From: Acidimicrobiia bacterium
GTDB lineage: Bacteria > Actinomycetota > Acidimicrobiia > Spongiisociales > ZC4RG35
Length of the DNA: 46,229 nt
Reading direction: 5' to 3'
Assembly (NCBI GenBank): GCA_013812505.1
Contig: JACCTH010000054.1
Span: 1 to 46,229, forward strand
Part shown: positions 33,048 to 42,294 of the stretch, piece after piece
Numbering within the stretch: the stretch's first letter is position 1
Layout of the letters: each line of letters starts with the position of its first letter
Program-made: the position numbers and the translations under genes
The notes under the pieces: model-generated
Told to the model about the DNA's origin: nothing
Seen by the model: only the letters and a program-made list of their open reading frames with translations
Database searches by the model: none

Positions 33048-33358
33048 CCCCTCTCCCCCCTATCGGGGGGAGAGACGGTGACTCGGATCGAGGAAACTAT
33101 TCCTTCTCCGAGCCGAGCGTCAAGCCGGCGCAAGAGATCGCCGGTGGCATAGCGCAACATCGCCACCAGTGCCGGCTCGGCGACGCTCACCACTAGCTCT
33201 CCGTCACGGAGATAGGCCGGTTGGGATCGTCGCGCCCAAGGGTCGCCGGCGATGTCGTCCCACCCGGCGATCAGGGTCTCGACCAGGAGAGGGTCGGGGA
33301 GCCCGAGGCGCGTGAGCAGATCGCGCAGCACAACCTCGAGCGGCTCTGGCTGTTTCAT
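33044..33358 (-). CDS. DciA-type helicase loader (DUF721)
   Basis: 104 residues: PLEVVLRDLLTRLGLPDPLL, AGWDDIAGDPWARRSQPAYL and LVVSVAEPALVAMLRYATGD are the DUF721 core. The last residues (SPPDRGERG) are encoded by the 33051-33074 hairpin. ATG at 33358 in an ATGA overlap with the recF stop. In related genomes this gene follows recF on the leading strand; here the pair is inverted. Confidence 0.88.
   Translation of the reverse strand: MKQPEPLEVVLRDLLTRLGLPDPLLVETLIAGWDDIAGDPWARRSQPAYLRDGELVVSVAEPALVAMLRYATGDLLRRLDARLGEGIVSSIRVTVSPPDRGERG
33051..33074. terminator. Hairpin after dnaN within the dciA 3' end
   Basis: CTCTCCCCCC and GGGGGGAGAG form a perfect 10-bp stem with a TATC loop, starting 3 bases after the dnaN stop. 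The sequence resembles the CTCTCCCC...GGGGAGAG palindrome at 6924-6975. No T-run follows. Confidence 0.55.
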
Positions 33359-34440
33359 GACAATTGGGCGATTGTCCCGTGCCCCACCTGCCAAGCGCGC
33401 CCGTGCAGCGGGACTTCCTCAGGCCGAGTCGTGCTGATAAACGTCTGGGCGGCCGGAAGGGCATCGGTGAGTGACTTCGCTCGGGCGTGGTCGAGCTCTG
33501 AATAGACATCGTCGAGCAGGAGCAGTGGCATTCGCCCGACCTGTTCGGTCACCGTGCGATGGGTGGCAAGCCGCAGGGTCAAAGCGAGAGTGCGCTGCTC
33601 TCCCTGGCTCGCCTGATAACGCGAGCTTTCGCCGGTGAGGAGGATGGCGGGTTCGTCGCGGTGGGGACCGGCACCGGTGCTGCGAAGCTCGAAGTCGACC
33701 CGGCGGCGGTGGGCCAAAGCGGCGAGCAAGGCCGCTGACCACTCGGCCGCGGGGGTGGTGGGGTCGAGGCTTCCTCCCCACTCCGATAGATAGGAAAACC
33801 CAACCTCGGAGGACGTACCGGCGATCTGGCTGTACAGCTCGGTGAGGGGCGGCTCGAGCATCTGGGCAGCTCGCGCTCGTCGAGACATGACCCGCGCCGC
33901 GGCTTGGGCGAGGCGAGCGTCCCAGACTTCGAGGGTCGCGATGTCGCGCTCGCCGTGCTTGAGGAAAGCGTTCCGTTGTCGGAGCGAACGGTCGAACTCG
34001 GCTTGGTCTAGGGCCGCGGCGGGCCAAAGCTGCACTGCCACATCATCGAGGAAGTCACGCCGGCCGCCTGGCCCGCCTTTGATCAGGTCGAGGTCTTCAG
34101 GGAGAAAAGTCACGACACGTAGCACGGAAAGAACGTCAGTTGAGCGCGCCACCGGCTTCTTTGCGACACGCGTCCGGCGACCCCCGCGGCGGCGGATCTC
34201 GACCTCCAACAGCTCGTCGGCTTCGCCCCTAAGGACGGCTGTGTCCTCGCCATTGGCCACCAGCGCCTCGTCGGGAGCGGACCGAAACGATCGCAGGGTC
34301 GAGAGGTAGCCGACGCCTTCGAGCAGGTTCGTCTTGCCGGCGCCATTGTCGCCCACGAGGATGTTGACGCCCTCGTCCGGGGCCCACTCGAGGGAGCTGT
34401 AGGAGCGGAATCCGCTGAGCGTCAGCCACTTGAGAAGCAC
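33355..34440 (-). CDS. recF: DNA repair and recombination protein RecF
   Basis: 361 residues. N-terminal LTLSGFRSYSSLEWAPDEGV and Walker A VGDNGAGKTNLLEGVGYLS; ABC signature QASQGEQRTLALTLRLA; Walker B RMPLLLLDDVYSELD. Loads RecA at gaps with RecO/RecR. Located between dnaN and gyrB as usual, but on the opposite strand to both. Confidence 0.95.
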   Translation of the reverse strand: MLLKWLTLSGFRSYSSLEWAPDEGVNILVGDNGAGKTNLLEGVGYLSTLRSFRSAPDEALVANGEDTAVLRGEADELLEVEIRRRGGRRTRVAKKPVARSTDVLSVLRVVTFLPEDLDLIKGGPGGRRDFLDDVAVQLWPAAALDQAEFDRSLRQRNAFLKHGERDIATLEVWDARLAQAAARVMSRRARAAQMLEPPLTELYSQIAGTSSEVGFSYLSEWGGSLDPTTPAAEWSAALLAALAHRRRVDFELRSTGAGPHRDEPAILLTGESSRYQASQGEQRTLALTLRLATHRTVTEQVGRMPLLLLDDVYSELDHARAKSLTDALPAAQTFISTTRPEEVPLHGRAWQVGHGTIAQLS

Positions 34441-34472
34441 GTGCTCAACGGTACCGCTCGGCTACGACAGGG

Positions 34473-34501
34473 TTCTCACCCCGCTCTCCAGAAGCTATAA
34501 T
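34473..34501 (+). promoter_or_regulatory. Promoter of gyrB-gyrA
   Basis: TATAAT (34496-34501) is a perfect -10 box; TTCTCA (34473-34478) lies at 17-base spacing as a 4/6 -35. This gives an about 60-base leader before the gyrB TTG. It lies in the 129-base divergent gap with recF. Confidence 0.65.
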
Positions 34502-34569
34502 TACACACGTGCAATCAGGCCCCCTTCCAGGCCCTGCGCGCCGCCTGTTTTGCGCTTCCAGGAGATGAT

Positions 34570-36492
34570 TTGAGCAACGGAAACACTTCATACGACGCAC
34601 GCGACATCAAGGTCCTCGAGGGCCTCGAGGCGGTGCGGAAGCGTCCCAGCATGTACATCGGCTCGACCGGACCGCGGGGGCTTCACCACCTCGTTTGGGA
34701 AGTAGTCGACAACTCGGTCGACGAGGCCATGGCGGGCTTCGCGACCCGCATCGACGTCTCCTTGCTCGCTGACGGCGGGGTCAGGGTCATCGACGACGGG
34801 CGCGGCATCCCAGTCGACGTGCACCCCAAGTCTCGCCAGTCGGCACTCACTGTCGTCTTGAGCACACTGCATGCCGGGGGCAAGTTCGAGGAGGGCGCCT
34901 ACACGGTGTCGGGTGGCCTCCACGGCGTCGGCGTGTCGGTGGTCAATGCGCTCTCTTCACATCTTTCGGCTGAGATCCGGCGCGACGGGTTTGTCTGGGG
35001 GCAGTCCTTCCAGCGTGGGAAGGCCCTCACCAAGGTCGAGAAGCTGAAGCCCTGGAGGAAGAACACCGGAACCACGATCAACTTCTGGCCCGACAACCAG
35101 ATCTTCACCGACACCCTCGAGTTCGACTACGACACGGTCGCCACCCGCCTGCGCGAGCTGGCATATCTCAACCGCGGCTTGGAGATCTCCCTCCGCGACG
35201 AACGGGAGCCCGATGAAGGGGAGGAGCCGCGGGATGACCTGTTCCATTTCAAAGGCGGCTTGGTCGACTTCGTCAAACACCTAAATGCCAACCGGGAGCC
35301 GGTCCATGCACACGTGATCGAGCTGATCGACCGTTCAGACGAAGCCGAGTTGGAGCTGGCGATGCAATGGACCGGGACGTACACCGAGTCGATTCTCTCG
35401 TTTGCGAACAACATCAACACACACGAGGGGGGAACCCACGAAGAAGGTTTCCGCAAGGCAATGACCAACGCTGTCAATGCGTTCGCCCGGCAGAAGGGCT
35501 TGCTCAAGGAGAAGGACGACAACCTCACGGGTGAGGACATCCGGGAGGGACTTACCGCAGTTCTCTCGCTGCGAGTTCGCAACCCCCAATTCGAGGGGCA
35601 GACCAAGACCAAGCTCGGCAACACCGAGATCCGCTCCTATGTCGAGAAGGTCCTCAACCGTTACCTGCCGGAATGGCTCGAGCGCTACTCAACCGAGGCC
35701 CGCCGAATCGTCGAGAAGTGCATCACTGCCGCCAAGGCAAGGGAGGCGGCCCGCAAGGCCCGCGACCTCACCCGGCGCAAATCAGGCCTTGAGTCGGGCG
35801 GGCTCCCCGACAAACTTGCCGACTGTTCGACTCGCAACCCCGAGGAGGCCGAGCTGTTCATCGTCGAGGGCAAGTCCGCGGCGGGGCCCGCTAAACAAGG
35901 GCGTAACTCGCACACCCAGGCAGTGCTCCCGATTCGGGGGAAGATCCTCAACGTCGAGAAGTCACGTCTGGCGAAGGCCCTCCAAAACACGGAGATCATC
36001 GATTTGATTACCGCGGTGGGTACCGGGATCGGCGATGAGTTCGATCTGGCCAAGGCCCGCTATCACAAAGTGATCCTTCTGGCCGACGCCGATGTCGACG
36101 GGTCTCACATCCGCACGCTGCTGCTGACGTTCCTCTTCCGCCATATGCGCGGCTTGATCGAAGGCGGATTCGTGTATATCGCCCAGCCTCCGCTCTACCG
36201 GGTGAAAGTCGGATCGCAGGTGCACTATCTGAAGGACGACTCCGCTCTCGCCGCGTTCCGCCAAGACCATCCCAAGGTTCGGCCCGCTCGCTTCAAGGGA
36301 CTGGGCGAGATGGACGCCGAGGAGCTGCGCGTCACCACGATGGACCCCGAAACTCGCACTCTGCTCCGGGTGGAGGTGGAGGATGCCTTCCGAGCCGATC
36401 AGTTGTTCTCGATCCTCATGGGCGACGACGTGGCCGAGCGCAAGCACTTCATCCAGCAGAACGCCAAAGACGTTCGCTTCCTCGACATCTAA
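34570..36492 (+). CDS. gyrB: DNA gyrase subunit B
   Basis: 640 residues: GHKL ATPase (GLEAVRKRPSMYIGSTGPRG; VDNSVDEAMAG; LHGVGVSVVNALS), transducer domain, TOPRIM with VEGKSAAGPAKQGR and LADADVDGSHIRTLLLTFL, and the C-terminal block ARFKGLGEMDAEEL. Most GyrB/ParE read EGDSAGGSAKQGR here; the Asp (E. coli 426) is Lys435 in this protein, and RPGMYIG is RPSMYIG. TTG start at 34570 has AGGAG six bases upstream. Confidence 0.95.
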   Translation: MSNGNTSYDARDIKVLEGLEAVRKRPSMYIGSTGPRGLHHLVWEVVDNSVDEAMAGFATRIDVSLLADGGVRVIDDGRGIPVDVHPKSRQSALTVVLSTLHAGGKFEEGAYTVSGGLHGVGVSVVNALSSHLSAEIRRDGFVWGQSFQRGKALTKVEKLKPWRKNTGTTINFWPDNQIFTDTLEFDYDTVATRLRELAYLNRGLEISLRDEREPDEGEEPRDDLFHFKGGLVDFVKHLNANREPVHAHVIELIDRSDEAELELAMQWTGTYTESILSFANNINTHEGGTHEEGFRKAMTNAVNAFARQKGLLKEKDDNLTGEDIREGLTAVLSLRVRNPQFEGQTKTKLGNTEIRSYVEKVLNRYLPEWLERYSTEARRIVEKCITAAKAREAARKARDLTRRKSGLESGGLPDKLADCSTRNPEEAELFIVEGKSAAGPAKQGRNSHTQAVLPIRGKILNVEKSRLAKALQNTEIIDLITAVGTGIGDEFDLAKARYHKVILLADADVDGSHIRTLLLTFLFRHMRGLIEGGFVYIAQPPLYRVKVGSQVHYLKDDSALAAFRQDHPKVRPARFKGLGEMDAEELRVTTMDPETRTLLRVEVEDAFRADQLFSILMGDDVAERKHFIQQNAKDVRFLDI

Positions 36493-36503
36493 GGACCCGT
36501 TGG

Positions 36504-38945
36504 ATGACTGATCAAAATGACGAAAGACTGAGCGGACTCACTTCGATCGACATCAACCAGGAGCTCGAGCAGTCCTTCGTCGACTATGCCATGTCGGTGA
36601 TCGTCTCCCGAGCCCTGCCCGATGTCCGCGACGGCCTCAAACCCGTCCAGCGCCGAATCATCTACTCGATGTTCGAGAACAACATCGGTCCCACCACCCC
36701 GCATCGCAAGTGTGCCAAGGTGGTGGGCGAGGTGATGGGCAACTATCACCCCCATGGCAACCAGGCCATCTACGACACCCTCGTCCGCATGGGCCAGGAC
36801 TTCTCGATGCGCCATCTGCTCATCGATCCCCAGGGCAACTTCGGGACGATCGATGATCCACCCGGTGCCGACCGCTACACCGAGTGCCGGCTCACCCATC
36901 TCGCTATGCGCCTGCTCGAGGGGATCGGTGAAAGCACGGTCAACTTCACCGAGAACTACAACGGTGAATCCGAGGAGCCGACGGTCCTCCCCGCGCGATT
37001 CCCCAACCTGTTGGTCAACGGCAGCCAGGGGATCGCGGTCGGGATGGCTACCAACATCCCGCCGCACAATCTCGGCGAGATGGTCGATGCCTGCCTTCAC
37101 AAGTTGGAGAATTCCGAGGCCGACTCCGAAGAGTTAATGCAGTTTGTCAAGGGGCCGGACTTTCCCACCGGCGGTTACCTGGTGGGAACCAGTGGGATTC
37201 GGGAGTATCTCGCTTCGGGACGAGGGTCGGTGCGGATGCGGGCAATGGCCGAGCCCCAGGAGATCCGTAAAGGACGCATCGCCCTGATCGTCACCAAGAT
37301 GCCCTATCAGGTCTCGATCGAGCGGGTGATGGAGAAGATTCGAATCCTGGTCGACGACAAGCGCCTCAACGGGATCGCCGATGTCCGTAACGAGTCCGAC
37401 AATCGCCGAGGGATTCGGCTCGTGATCGAGCTGAAAAAGGACGCAGTGCCGCAGGTGATCCTCAATCAGCTCTACAAGCTGACACCGTTGCAGGAGAGCT
37501 TTGGGGTAAACATGGTTGCCCTCGTCGATGGCGTGCCGCGGACCCTGAACCTGGCCGGGATGGTCGGCTACTACCTCGACCACCAGATGGAGGTCATCGA
37601 GCGCCGGACCCAACACCGGCTGGAGGTCGCCGAGGCCCGGGCCCACATCCTCGACGGCCTCATCGTGGCCGTCGACCACATCGACGAGGTGGTCGCGATT
37701 GTCCGTTCGTCGACCGACACTCCCAACGCCCGGACCCGCCTGATGGATCGGTTCGAGCTGTCCGAGATCCAGGCCAACGCCATCCTTGACATGCCGTTGC
37801 GCCGCCTGACAGCGCTCGAGGTCGAGAAGCTCCGTGAAGAACTCGCGACGCTGATCGAATTGATCACCGATCTGAAGGCGATCCTGGCCGACCCGGCCCG
37901 ACGCCGAACCATCATCCGCGAGGACCTGACCGAGATCAAGGAGAAGTCGGCCAACCCGCGGCGGAGCGTCATCATCCCCGACGAAGGCGAGATGTCCCTA
38001 GAGGATTTGATCGCCGACGACGAACTGATCGTCACCGTTTCCGCTTCCGGATACGTCAAGTCGGTCCCGGCCAACACCTATCGGACCCAGGGCCGGGGAG
38101 GGCGCGGGGTCAAGGCCGCCGAGGTGGCGAAGGACGATGTGGTGACGCATCTGGTCCACACCACCGCCCACGCCTACTTGCTGTTCTTCACCAACAAAGG
38201 CCTGGTCCATCGGGCGAAGGCGCACGAGATTCCGCGCCAGGCGAGAACCTCAAAAGGCGTTCTCGCCCAGGCCGTCCTGCCGCTCGCCCCACAGGAGCGG
38301 ATCGAGGCCATCATCGACACTCGTGACTACGAGACCGCCCGTTTCTTGGTGACCGTCACCAAGCTCGGCACCGCTAAGAAGACCCCCTTCGGCGACTACG
38401 ACAGCCGCAACCAGACTTTGGTCGCGATCAAGCTGACCGACGGCGACGAAGTGGTGTCGGTGCGGACCACCGGCGGCGAGAACGACGTGTTGATCTTCAC
38501 GGCCAACGGCCAGGGCATTCGCTTCCCCGAAGCTGACCTCCGGCCAATGGGCCGGGCGACGCAGGGCGTGAGGGGTATTCGCCTGCGAGCCGGCGATGAG
38601 GTCGTGGCGGCAAAATCGTCCGCCGACGGCGAGGAGGTCTTGCTCCTCACTTCCAACGGCTATGGCAAGCGCACGCCGATTGCGCAATTCCCTCGCCAGG
38701 GACGAGGCGGGATCGGAGTGAAGGCAATCAAGCTGACCAAGGCCCGCGGCTCGCTGGTCGGCGCGCTCGGGGTCGCCAAAGGCACGGAAGTGTTTCTGAT
38801 TTCGTCCCGGGGGACGGCGACGCGCATCCCCGCCGATCAGATCAGCCGCCAGCAACGCGACTCCACCGGCGTGAAGGCGATGAAGCTCGATCCCGGCTCG
38901 CATCTCGCTGCTTTCAGTGTCGTCCCCCTCGAAGAGGACGATTAG
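36504..38945 (+). CDS. gyrA: DNA gyrase subunit A
   Basis: 813 residues. Catalytic Tyr125 in [28 protein letters not shown] is the QRDR region, where Asn86 and Gln87 occupy the positions of Asp82 and Ser83 of E. coli. The C-terminal pinwheel holds the GyrA box [15 protein letters not shown], which marks gyrase rather than topoisomerase IV. ATG 11 bases after gyrB, one operon. Confidence 0.95.
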   Translation: MTDQNDERLSGLTSIDINQELEQSFVDYAMSVIVSRALPDVRDGLKPVQRRIIYSMFENNIGPTTPHRKCAKVVGEVMGNYHPHGNQAIYDTLVRMGQDFSMRHLLIDPQGNFGTIDDPPGADRYTECRLTHLAMRLLEGIGESTVNFTENYNGESEEPTVLPARFPNLLVNGSQGIAVGMATNIPPHNLGEMVDACLHKLENSEADSEELMQFVKGPDFPTGGYLVGTSGIREYLASGRGSVRMRAMAEPQEIRKGRIALIVTKMPYQVSIERVMEKIRILVDDKRLNGIADVRNESDNRRGIRLVIELKKDAVPQVILNQLYKLTPLQESFGVNMVALVDGVPRTLNLAGMVGYYLDHQMEVIERRTQHRLEVAEARAHILDGLIVAVDHIDEVVAIVRSSTDTPNARTRLMDRFELSEIQANAILDMPLRRLTALEVEKLREELATLIELITDLKAILADPARRRTIIREDLTEIKEKSANPRRSVIIPDEGEMSLEDLIADDELIVTVSASGYVKSVPANTYRTQGRGGRGVKAAEVAKDDVVTHLVHTTAHAYLLFFTNKGLVHRAKAHEIPRQARTSKGVLAQAVLPLAPQERIEAIIDTRDYETARFLVTVTKLGTAKKTPFGDYDSRNQTLVAIKLTDGDEVVSVRTTGGENDVLIFTANGQGIRFPEADLRPMGRATQGVRGIRLRAGDEVVAAKSSADGEEVLLLTSNGYGKRTPIAQFPRQGRGGIGVKAIKLTKARGSLVGALGVAKGTEVFLISSRGTATRIPADQISRQQRDSTGVKAMKLDPGSHLAAFSVVPLEEDD

Positions 38946-38977
38946 GCCAGTTACCGCCGGTAAACTGACATCACTTC

Positions 38978-39454
38978 ATGACCACGGTCCGGCGTGTTCG
39001 CCGCATCATCCGCAAGATCGACCCGTGGACGGTCCTCAAGGTCTCGGCGCTGCTCAATGTGGTGCTGGGTTTGGGACTCGTCCTCGGCTTGGTGATGTTC
39101 TGGTCCATCCTGACCGCCGCCGGCATCCCTGAACGGATCACTGACATCCTCGTCAGGATCACCTTGCTCGACGAGGGCGAGAACCCGTTTGCGAATAGCG
39201 AGCGCTTCTTGCGGGCTGCCGTGTTTGGTTCGGTGGTGTGGGCAGTGCTGACCACCGGCCTGATGACGCTCACCGCGGTCATGTACAACCTGGTCACGGA
39301 TGTGGTCGGCGGGGTCGAAGTCGTCGTGCTGGAAGAGTCGCTGACGCCCCTCAGTGTGGCCCAGGCCCCACCCCGCCGCTTCGCTCCCAATCCTCCGAAC
39401 GGCGCTGTAGTTACAGTTCCCGCCGACGAGCCCACCGAGGAAGTCCGCACCTAG
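38978..39454 (+). CDS. DUF3566 transmembrane protein
   Basis: 158 residues with two membrane helices (SALLNVVLGLGLVLGLVMFW and VFGSVVWAVLTTGLMTLTAV) separated by a short loop, and a Pro/Glu-rich cytosolic tail. Same position, directly after gyrA, as the DUF3566 protein Rv0007 of M. tuberculosis. Start ATG at 38978, 32 bases after gyrA. Confidence 0.85.
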   Translation: MTTVRRVRRIIRKIDPWTVLKVSALLNVVLGLGLVLGLVMFWSILTAAGIPERITDILVRITLLDEGENPFANSERFLRAAVFGSVVWAVLTTGLMTLTAVMYNLVTDVVGGVEVVVLEESLTPLSVAQAPPRRFAPNPPNGAVVTVPADEPTEEVRT

Positions 39455-39459
39455 CTTTT

Positions 39460-39494
39460 TGCGAACCCTGGGTTCGCAGCCGTGTACAACACGG
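39460..39494. terminator. Two hairpins between DUF3566 and a convergent gene
   Basis: TGCGAACCC (39460-39468) pairs with GGGTTCGCA (39470-39478), 9 bp; then CCGTGT and ACACGG (39480-39494) form a second stem with an ACA loop. They lie between two convergent genes. A T-run (CTTTTT) precedes rather than follows on the plus strand, so the mechanism is uncertain. Confidence 0.5.
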
Positions 39495-39517
39495 GTAGCA
39501 GCCCAGAGAATGGACGA

Positions 39518-40177
39518 TTAGGTCCGTTCGGCCGCTACCAAACCCATCGCCTCGGCGCGGGCGAGATAGGTCTGCGGCGAATCCCAGACCCGGACGATCC
39601 CTGCTGGCGGGACTAGCGCGATCGCGGCAGCCAGGGCGACCGCTTCTAGGAAGCGATAGTCGTCGACGACGGCTTGGCCGGTGTTCCCCGCCTCCACCAT
39701 CACCGCTGCCCACGGCGTTTGCGAGCTGGACTCAACGATTCGCACCGGGTGGTCCACCAACTGCACGCCGTCGATACGTCCGACAGGGCGGGGGAAAGAG
39801 ACCTTCTCCGAGCCCGCTTTCGAGCTCGCACCATTGGGTTGGGCCGTCGCCACCCGATCAACCCTGACCCCGGTCGACTCCAAGCGCGCCGCCATTGCCA
39901 GCCCCAACCCGCGGAGCGACGCCCCCACCACCGCGGGCACCGGGCTCATGTCAACCTCGGCAGCCGTGATAACTGCCGCACCTACCTCGGTGGCAACCTC
40001 GAATGACTTGGCCCCATGTCCCACAACCAGATCGAAGCCGTTGGCCGAGTCGACGCGCTCAACGACGGTGGAGCGCGCCTCTCCCAGATAGGCGACTCGT
40101 TCGACTCCGGCCTCGGAGTTGAGGATGTGCGCGACTCGGAGGTCGTGATCGTGATCGGCGAGGACCAGGACCCGCAT
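39518..40177 (-). CDS. Unknown protein, Rossmann-like
   Basis: 219 residues with three to four beta-alpha units (VLVLADHDHDLRVAHILNSE; VERVAYLGEARSTVVERVDS; LVVGHGAKSFEVATEVGAAV). I do not recognise a family. Its ATG lies directly after the TAG stop of the small membrane protein upstream, so the two are probably co-translated. Confidence 0.65.
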   Translation of the reverse strand: MRVLVLADHDHDLRVAHILNSEAGVERVAYLGEARSTVVERVDSANGFDLVVGHGAKSFEVATEVGAAVITAAEVDMSPVPAVVGASLRGLGLAMAARLESTGVRVDRVATAQPNGASSKAGSEKVSFPRPVGRIDGVQLVDHPVRIVESSSQTPWAAVMVEAGNTGQAVVDDYRFLEAVALAAAIALVPPAGIVRVWDSPQTYLARAEAMGLVAAERT

Positions 40178-40303
40178 CTAGCCGAAGCTGACGGGTTCCC
40201 ACGTCTCCGCGGGCTTTGCGGCTTCAAACCGCTTTTGAAGTAGGGTGGCGAAAATCGCTGAGACAGCGCCGATGGCGATGAAGACAGGCAAGGATTTCTT
40301 CAC
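40178..40303 (-). CDS. 41-residue membrane protein, DLW-39-like
   Basis: Starts GTG at 40303 (KKSLPVFIAIGAVSAIFATL, one helix, then LQKRFEAAKP) and ends AETWEPVSFG with TAG at 40178-40180, immediately before the ATG of the gene at 39518-40177. Basic-helix-acidic-Trp layout and the gyrA-adjacent position resemble the actinobacterial DLW-39 family of tiny proteins. No function is known to me. The AAGG before the GTG is a weak ribosome site. Confidence 0.6.
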   Translation of the reverse strand: MKKSLPVFIAIGAVSAIFATLLQKRFEAAKPAETWEPVSFG

Positions 40304-40359
40304 ACCTTGGAGTCTATGCCAGCGTGATCTCAACCGAGAGGCGATTAGGTTCGGGCTTG

Positions 40360-41262
40360 ATGCGGATCGCCACGTGGAACGTCAACTCGCTAAAGGCTCG
40401 TCTACCCGCGGTCGAGAAGTGGATCGCCAGGGCTGAACCGGACATCTTCCTCCTGCAGGAGACCAAGTTGGCCGACGAGCAGGTGCCCGAGCTGCCTTTC
40501 CGCGCCGCCGGCTACGACCTCATCCATCACGGCGAAGGGCGCTGGAACGGGGTCGCCATCGCCAGCCGGGTCGGCGCCGGGTCGATCGTCAGCAACTTTG
40601 GGGACGGCCCCGTGCGGGACAGCCGCCGAGCCGGCGCTGAGGACGACTTCGACCCGTTCGACGAGGCGCGCATGCTCGCGGTCGTCTGCGAAGGAATCCG
40701 TTTCGTCACGGTGTATGCGCCCAATGGCCGGGTAGTCGGAACCCCGTTCTACGAAGGCAAGCTCGCCTGGTTTGAGCGGTTACGGCACTGGCTTGCGGAC
40801 AGCGCCTCGCCCTCGGATGACCTCGTGCTCGCCGGCGACTTCAATATCACCCCGGCCGACGAGGACGTGTGGGACCCCGCCGCTGCCCACGGTGGCACCC
40901 ATGTTTCGAAACCCGAACGGGCCGAGCTCGCCAGTCTCCGCGCTTGGGGTTTGGTGGACGGTTTTCGTCAGGTCCAACCGGAGACCGGTCGTTTCTCGTG
41001 GTGGGACTACCGAGCCGGGATGTTTCACAAGAATTACGGGATGAGGATCGACCTGCTCTATGTGACGGAATCGATTTCCGATCGAATCGTCTGGTCGGAG
41101 ATCGATCGGGAGGCGAGGAAAGGCCCGCCGACGCCATCCGATCACGCGCCGGTGGTGCTCGACCTCGATACGCCCGGCGCGGTCTTCGATGCAGGGTGGC
41201 AGTCGGCTTTGGTCCGTGTCGCCCAGCGACAGCGGCCTAAGCGTTCACCTCCGCCTCCGTGA
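40360..41262 (+). CDS. xthA: Exodeoxyribonuclease III
   Basis: 300 residues of the AP-endonuclease/exonuclease III fold: MRIATWNVNSLKARLPAVEK, LLQETKLAD, LVLAGDFNITPADEDVWDP and SDHAPVVLDLD hold the metal and catalytic Glu, Asp, Asn and His. Start ATG 40360 rather than an upstream GTG. Its 3' end overlaps the convergent pirin gene by 26 bases. Confidence 0.94.
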   Translation: MRIATWNVNSLKARLPAVEKWIARAEPDIFLLQETKLADEQVPELPFRAAGYDLIHHGEGRWNGVAIASRVGAGSIVSNFGDGPVRDSRRAGAEDDFDPFDEARMLAVVCEGIRFVTVYAPNGRVVGTPFYEGKLAWFERLRHWLADSASPSDDLVLAGDFNITPADEDVWDPAAAHGGTHVSKPERAELASLRAWGLVDGFRQVQPETGRFSWWDYRAGMFHKNYGMRIDLLYVTESISDRIVWSEIDREARKGPPTPSDHAPVVLDLDTPGAVFDAGWQSALVRVAQRQRPKRSPPPP

Positions 41263-42265
41263 GGTCGCGGTGCTCGACCCGGCCGTCAGCATGGATGGCG
41301 AAGCGTCCCTGGGTGCGATCGTGGACGGGCTCGATCGTCGGCCAGGGCCAGCCGCCAAAGGCCGTGGTCCGATAATCGATCATCGCCTGGGAAATCTCTT
41401 CGGGCGTGTTCATGACGAAAGGACCCATCTGGAAGACGGGCGCGCCGATGGGCCGGCCTTGCAACAACAGGAACTCGGCCGGACCGCCGTGATTGCGAAT
41501 CGGAGCGTCAGCCTCGTCACGCAGGCGAACGCCGGTGTCCTTCCCGAGGCGAGTGCCGGCAACGTCGACATCGTCACCATCAAAGAAATGCAACATGCGA
41601 TTGATTCCGGAGGGTGCTCCCGGCAAGGTCCAAGCTCCGTCGGGAGCGATCCGGATCAACCAGATGCCAAAGTCGGTTGCCGTTTGCGAGGCCCATGAAT
41701 CCGGCGGGGGAGACGGGGCGCGATGCCCGGCAAGGTGGCCGGCGATGACGTCGATCGTGGCCTGGCCGCCATCGGCGACAATCGTTGGGATCTCCTCGGA
41801 CCACAACATTCGGAAATAGGGCGGCACCATCTTCGAACGCGGAGGCAGATTCAGCCAGATCTGGAACAGCTCGAGCTCGTTAGGCCCAGTCGTCGAGACC
41901 AACGGGAACATCTCTGAGTGTTGGATCCCGCCGCCGGCAGTGAGCCACTGCGTGTCACCGCGGCCAAACCGAGCCGTGGCGCCGAGCGAGTCCGAGTGAT
42001 CGATGAACCCTCTCCGCACAACCGTCACGGTTTCGAAGCCGCGGTGGGGGTGCTGGGGAAAACCAGGCACCCGTTTGCCGTGATACATGCTCCAGCCGTC
42101 GCGGTAAGAGAAGTCGGAGCCGAGCATCCGCCCTACCAGCAGCGCCGCCGGCCCTTGGATGTCGTTGCCGGCCGGGTAGTGGTCGACGTGGTGGACAGTA
42201 AAGATGAAGGGGTCGAGTCCGACCCACGGCATTCCCAGTTCGACTATTTCCAGAATCGCGTTCAT
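41237..42265 (-). CDS. Pirin family protein
   Basis: 342 residues; the metal-binding cupin residues occur in FPQHPHRGFETVTVVRRGFI and AGGGIQHSEMF. Pirins bind Fe; some oxidise quercetin, others have regulatory roles. Start at the ATG 42265 (MNAILEIVELGMPW). Confidence 0.88.
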   Translation of the reverse strand: MNAILEIVELGMPWVGLDPFIFTVHHVDHYPAGNDIQGPAALLVGRMLGSDFSYRDGWSMYHGKRVPGFPQHPHRGFETVTVVRRGFIDHSDSLGATARFGRGDTQWLTAGGGIQHSEMFPLVSTTGPNELELFQIWLNLPPRSKMVPPYFRMLWSEEIPTIVADGGQATIDVIAGHLAGHRAPSPPPDSWASQTATDFGIWLIRIAPDGAWTLPGAPSGINRMLHFFDGDDVDVAGTRLGKDTGVRLRDEADAPIRNHGGPAEFLLLQGRPIGAPVFQMGPFVMNTPEEISQAMIDYRTTAFGGWPWPTIEPVHDRTQGRFAIHADGRVEHRDLTEAEVNA

Positions 42266-42294
42266 TGCCCGCATTCTCGCGCCAACATCAGCAA

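Noticed and set aside
39455-39517. tRNA genes after the DUF3566 gene, as in mycobacteria
   Set aside because: The gap is too short and contains only two hairpins; no T-loop or anticodon arm is recognisable.
40360-40385. CACGTGGAAC at the xthA start as a second parS
   Set aside because: Only about 10 of 16 positions match the consensus.
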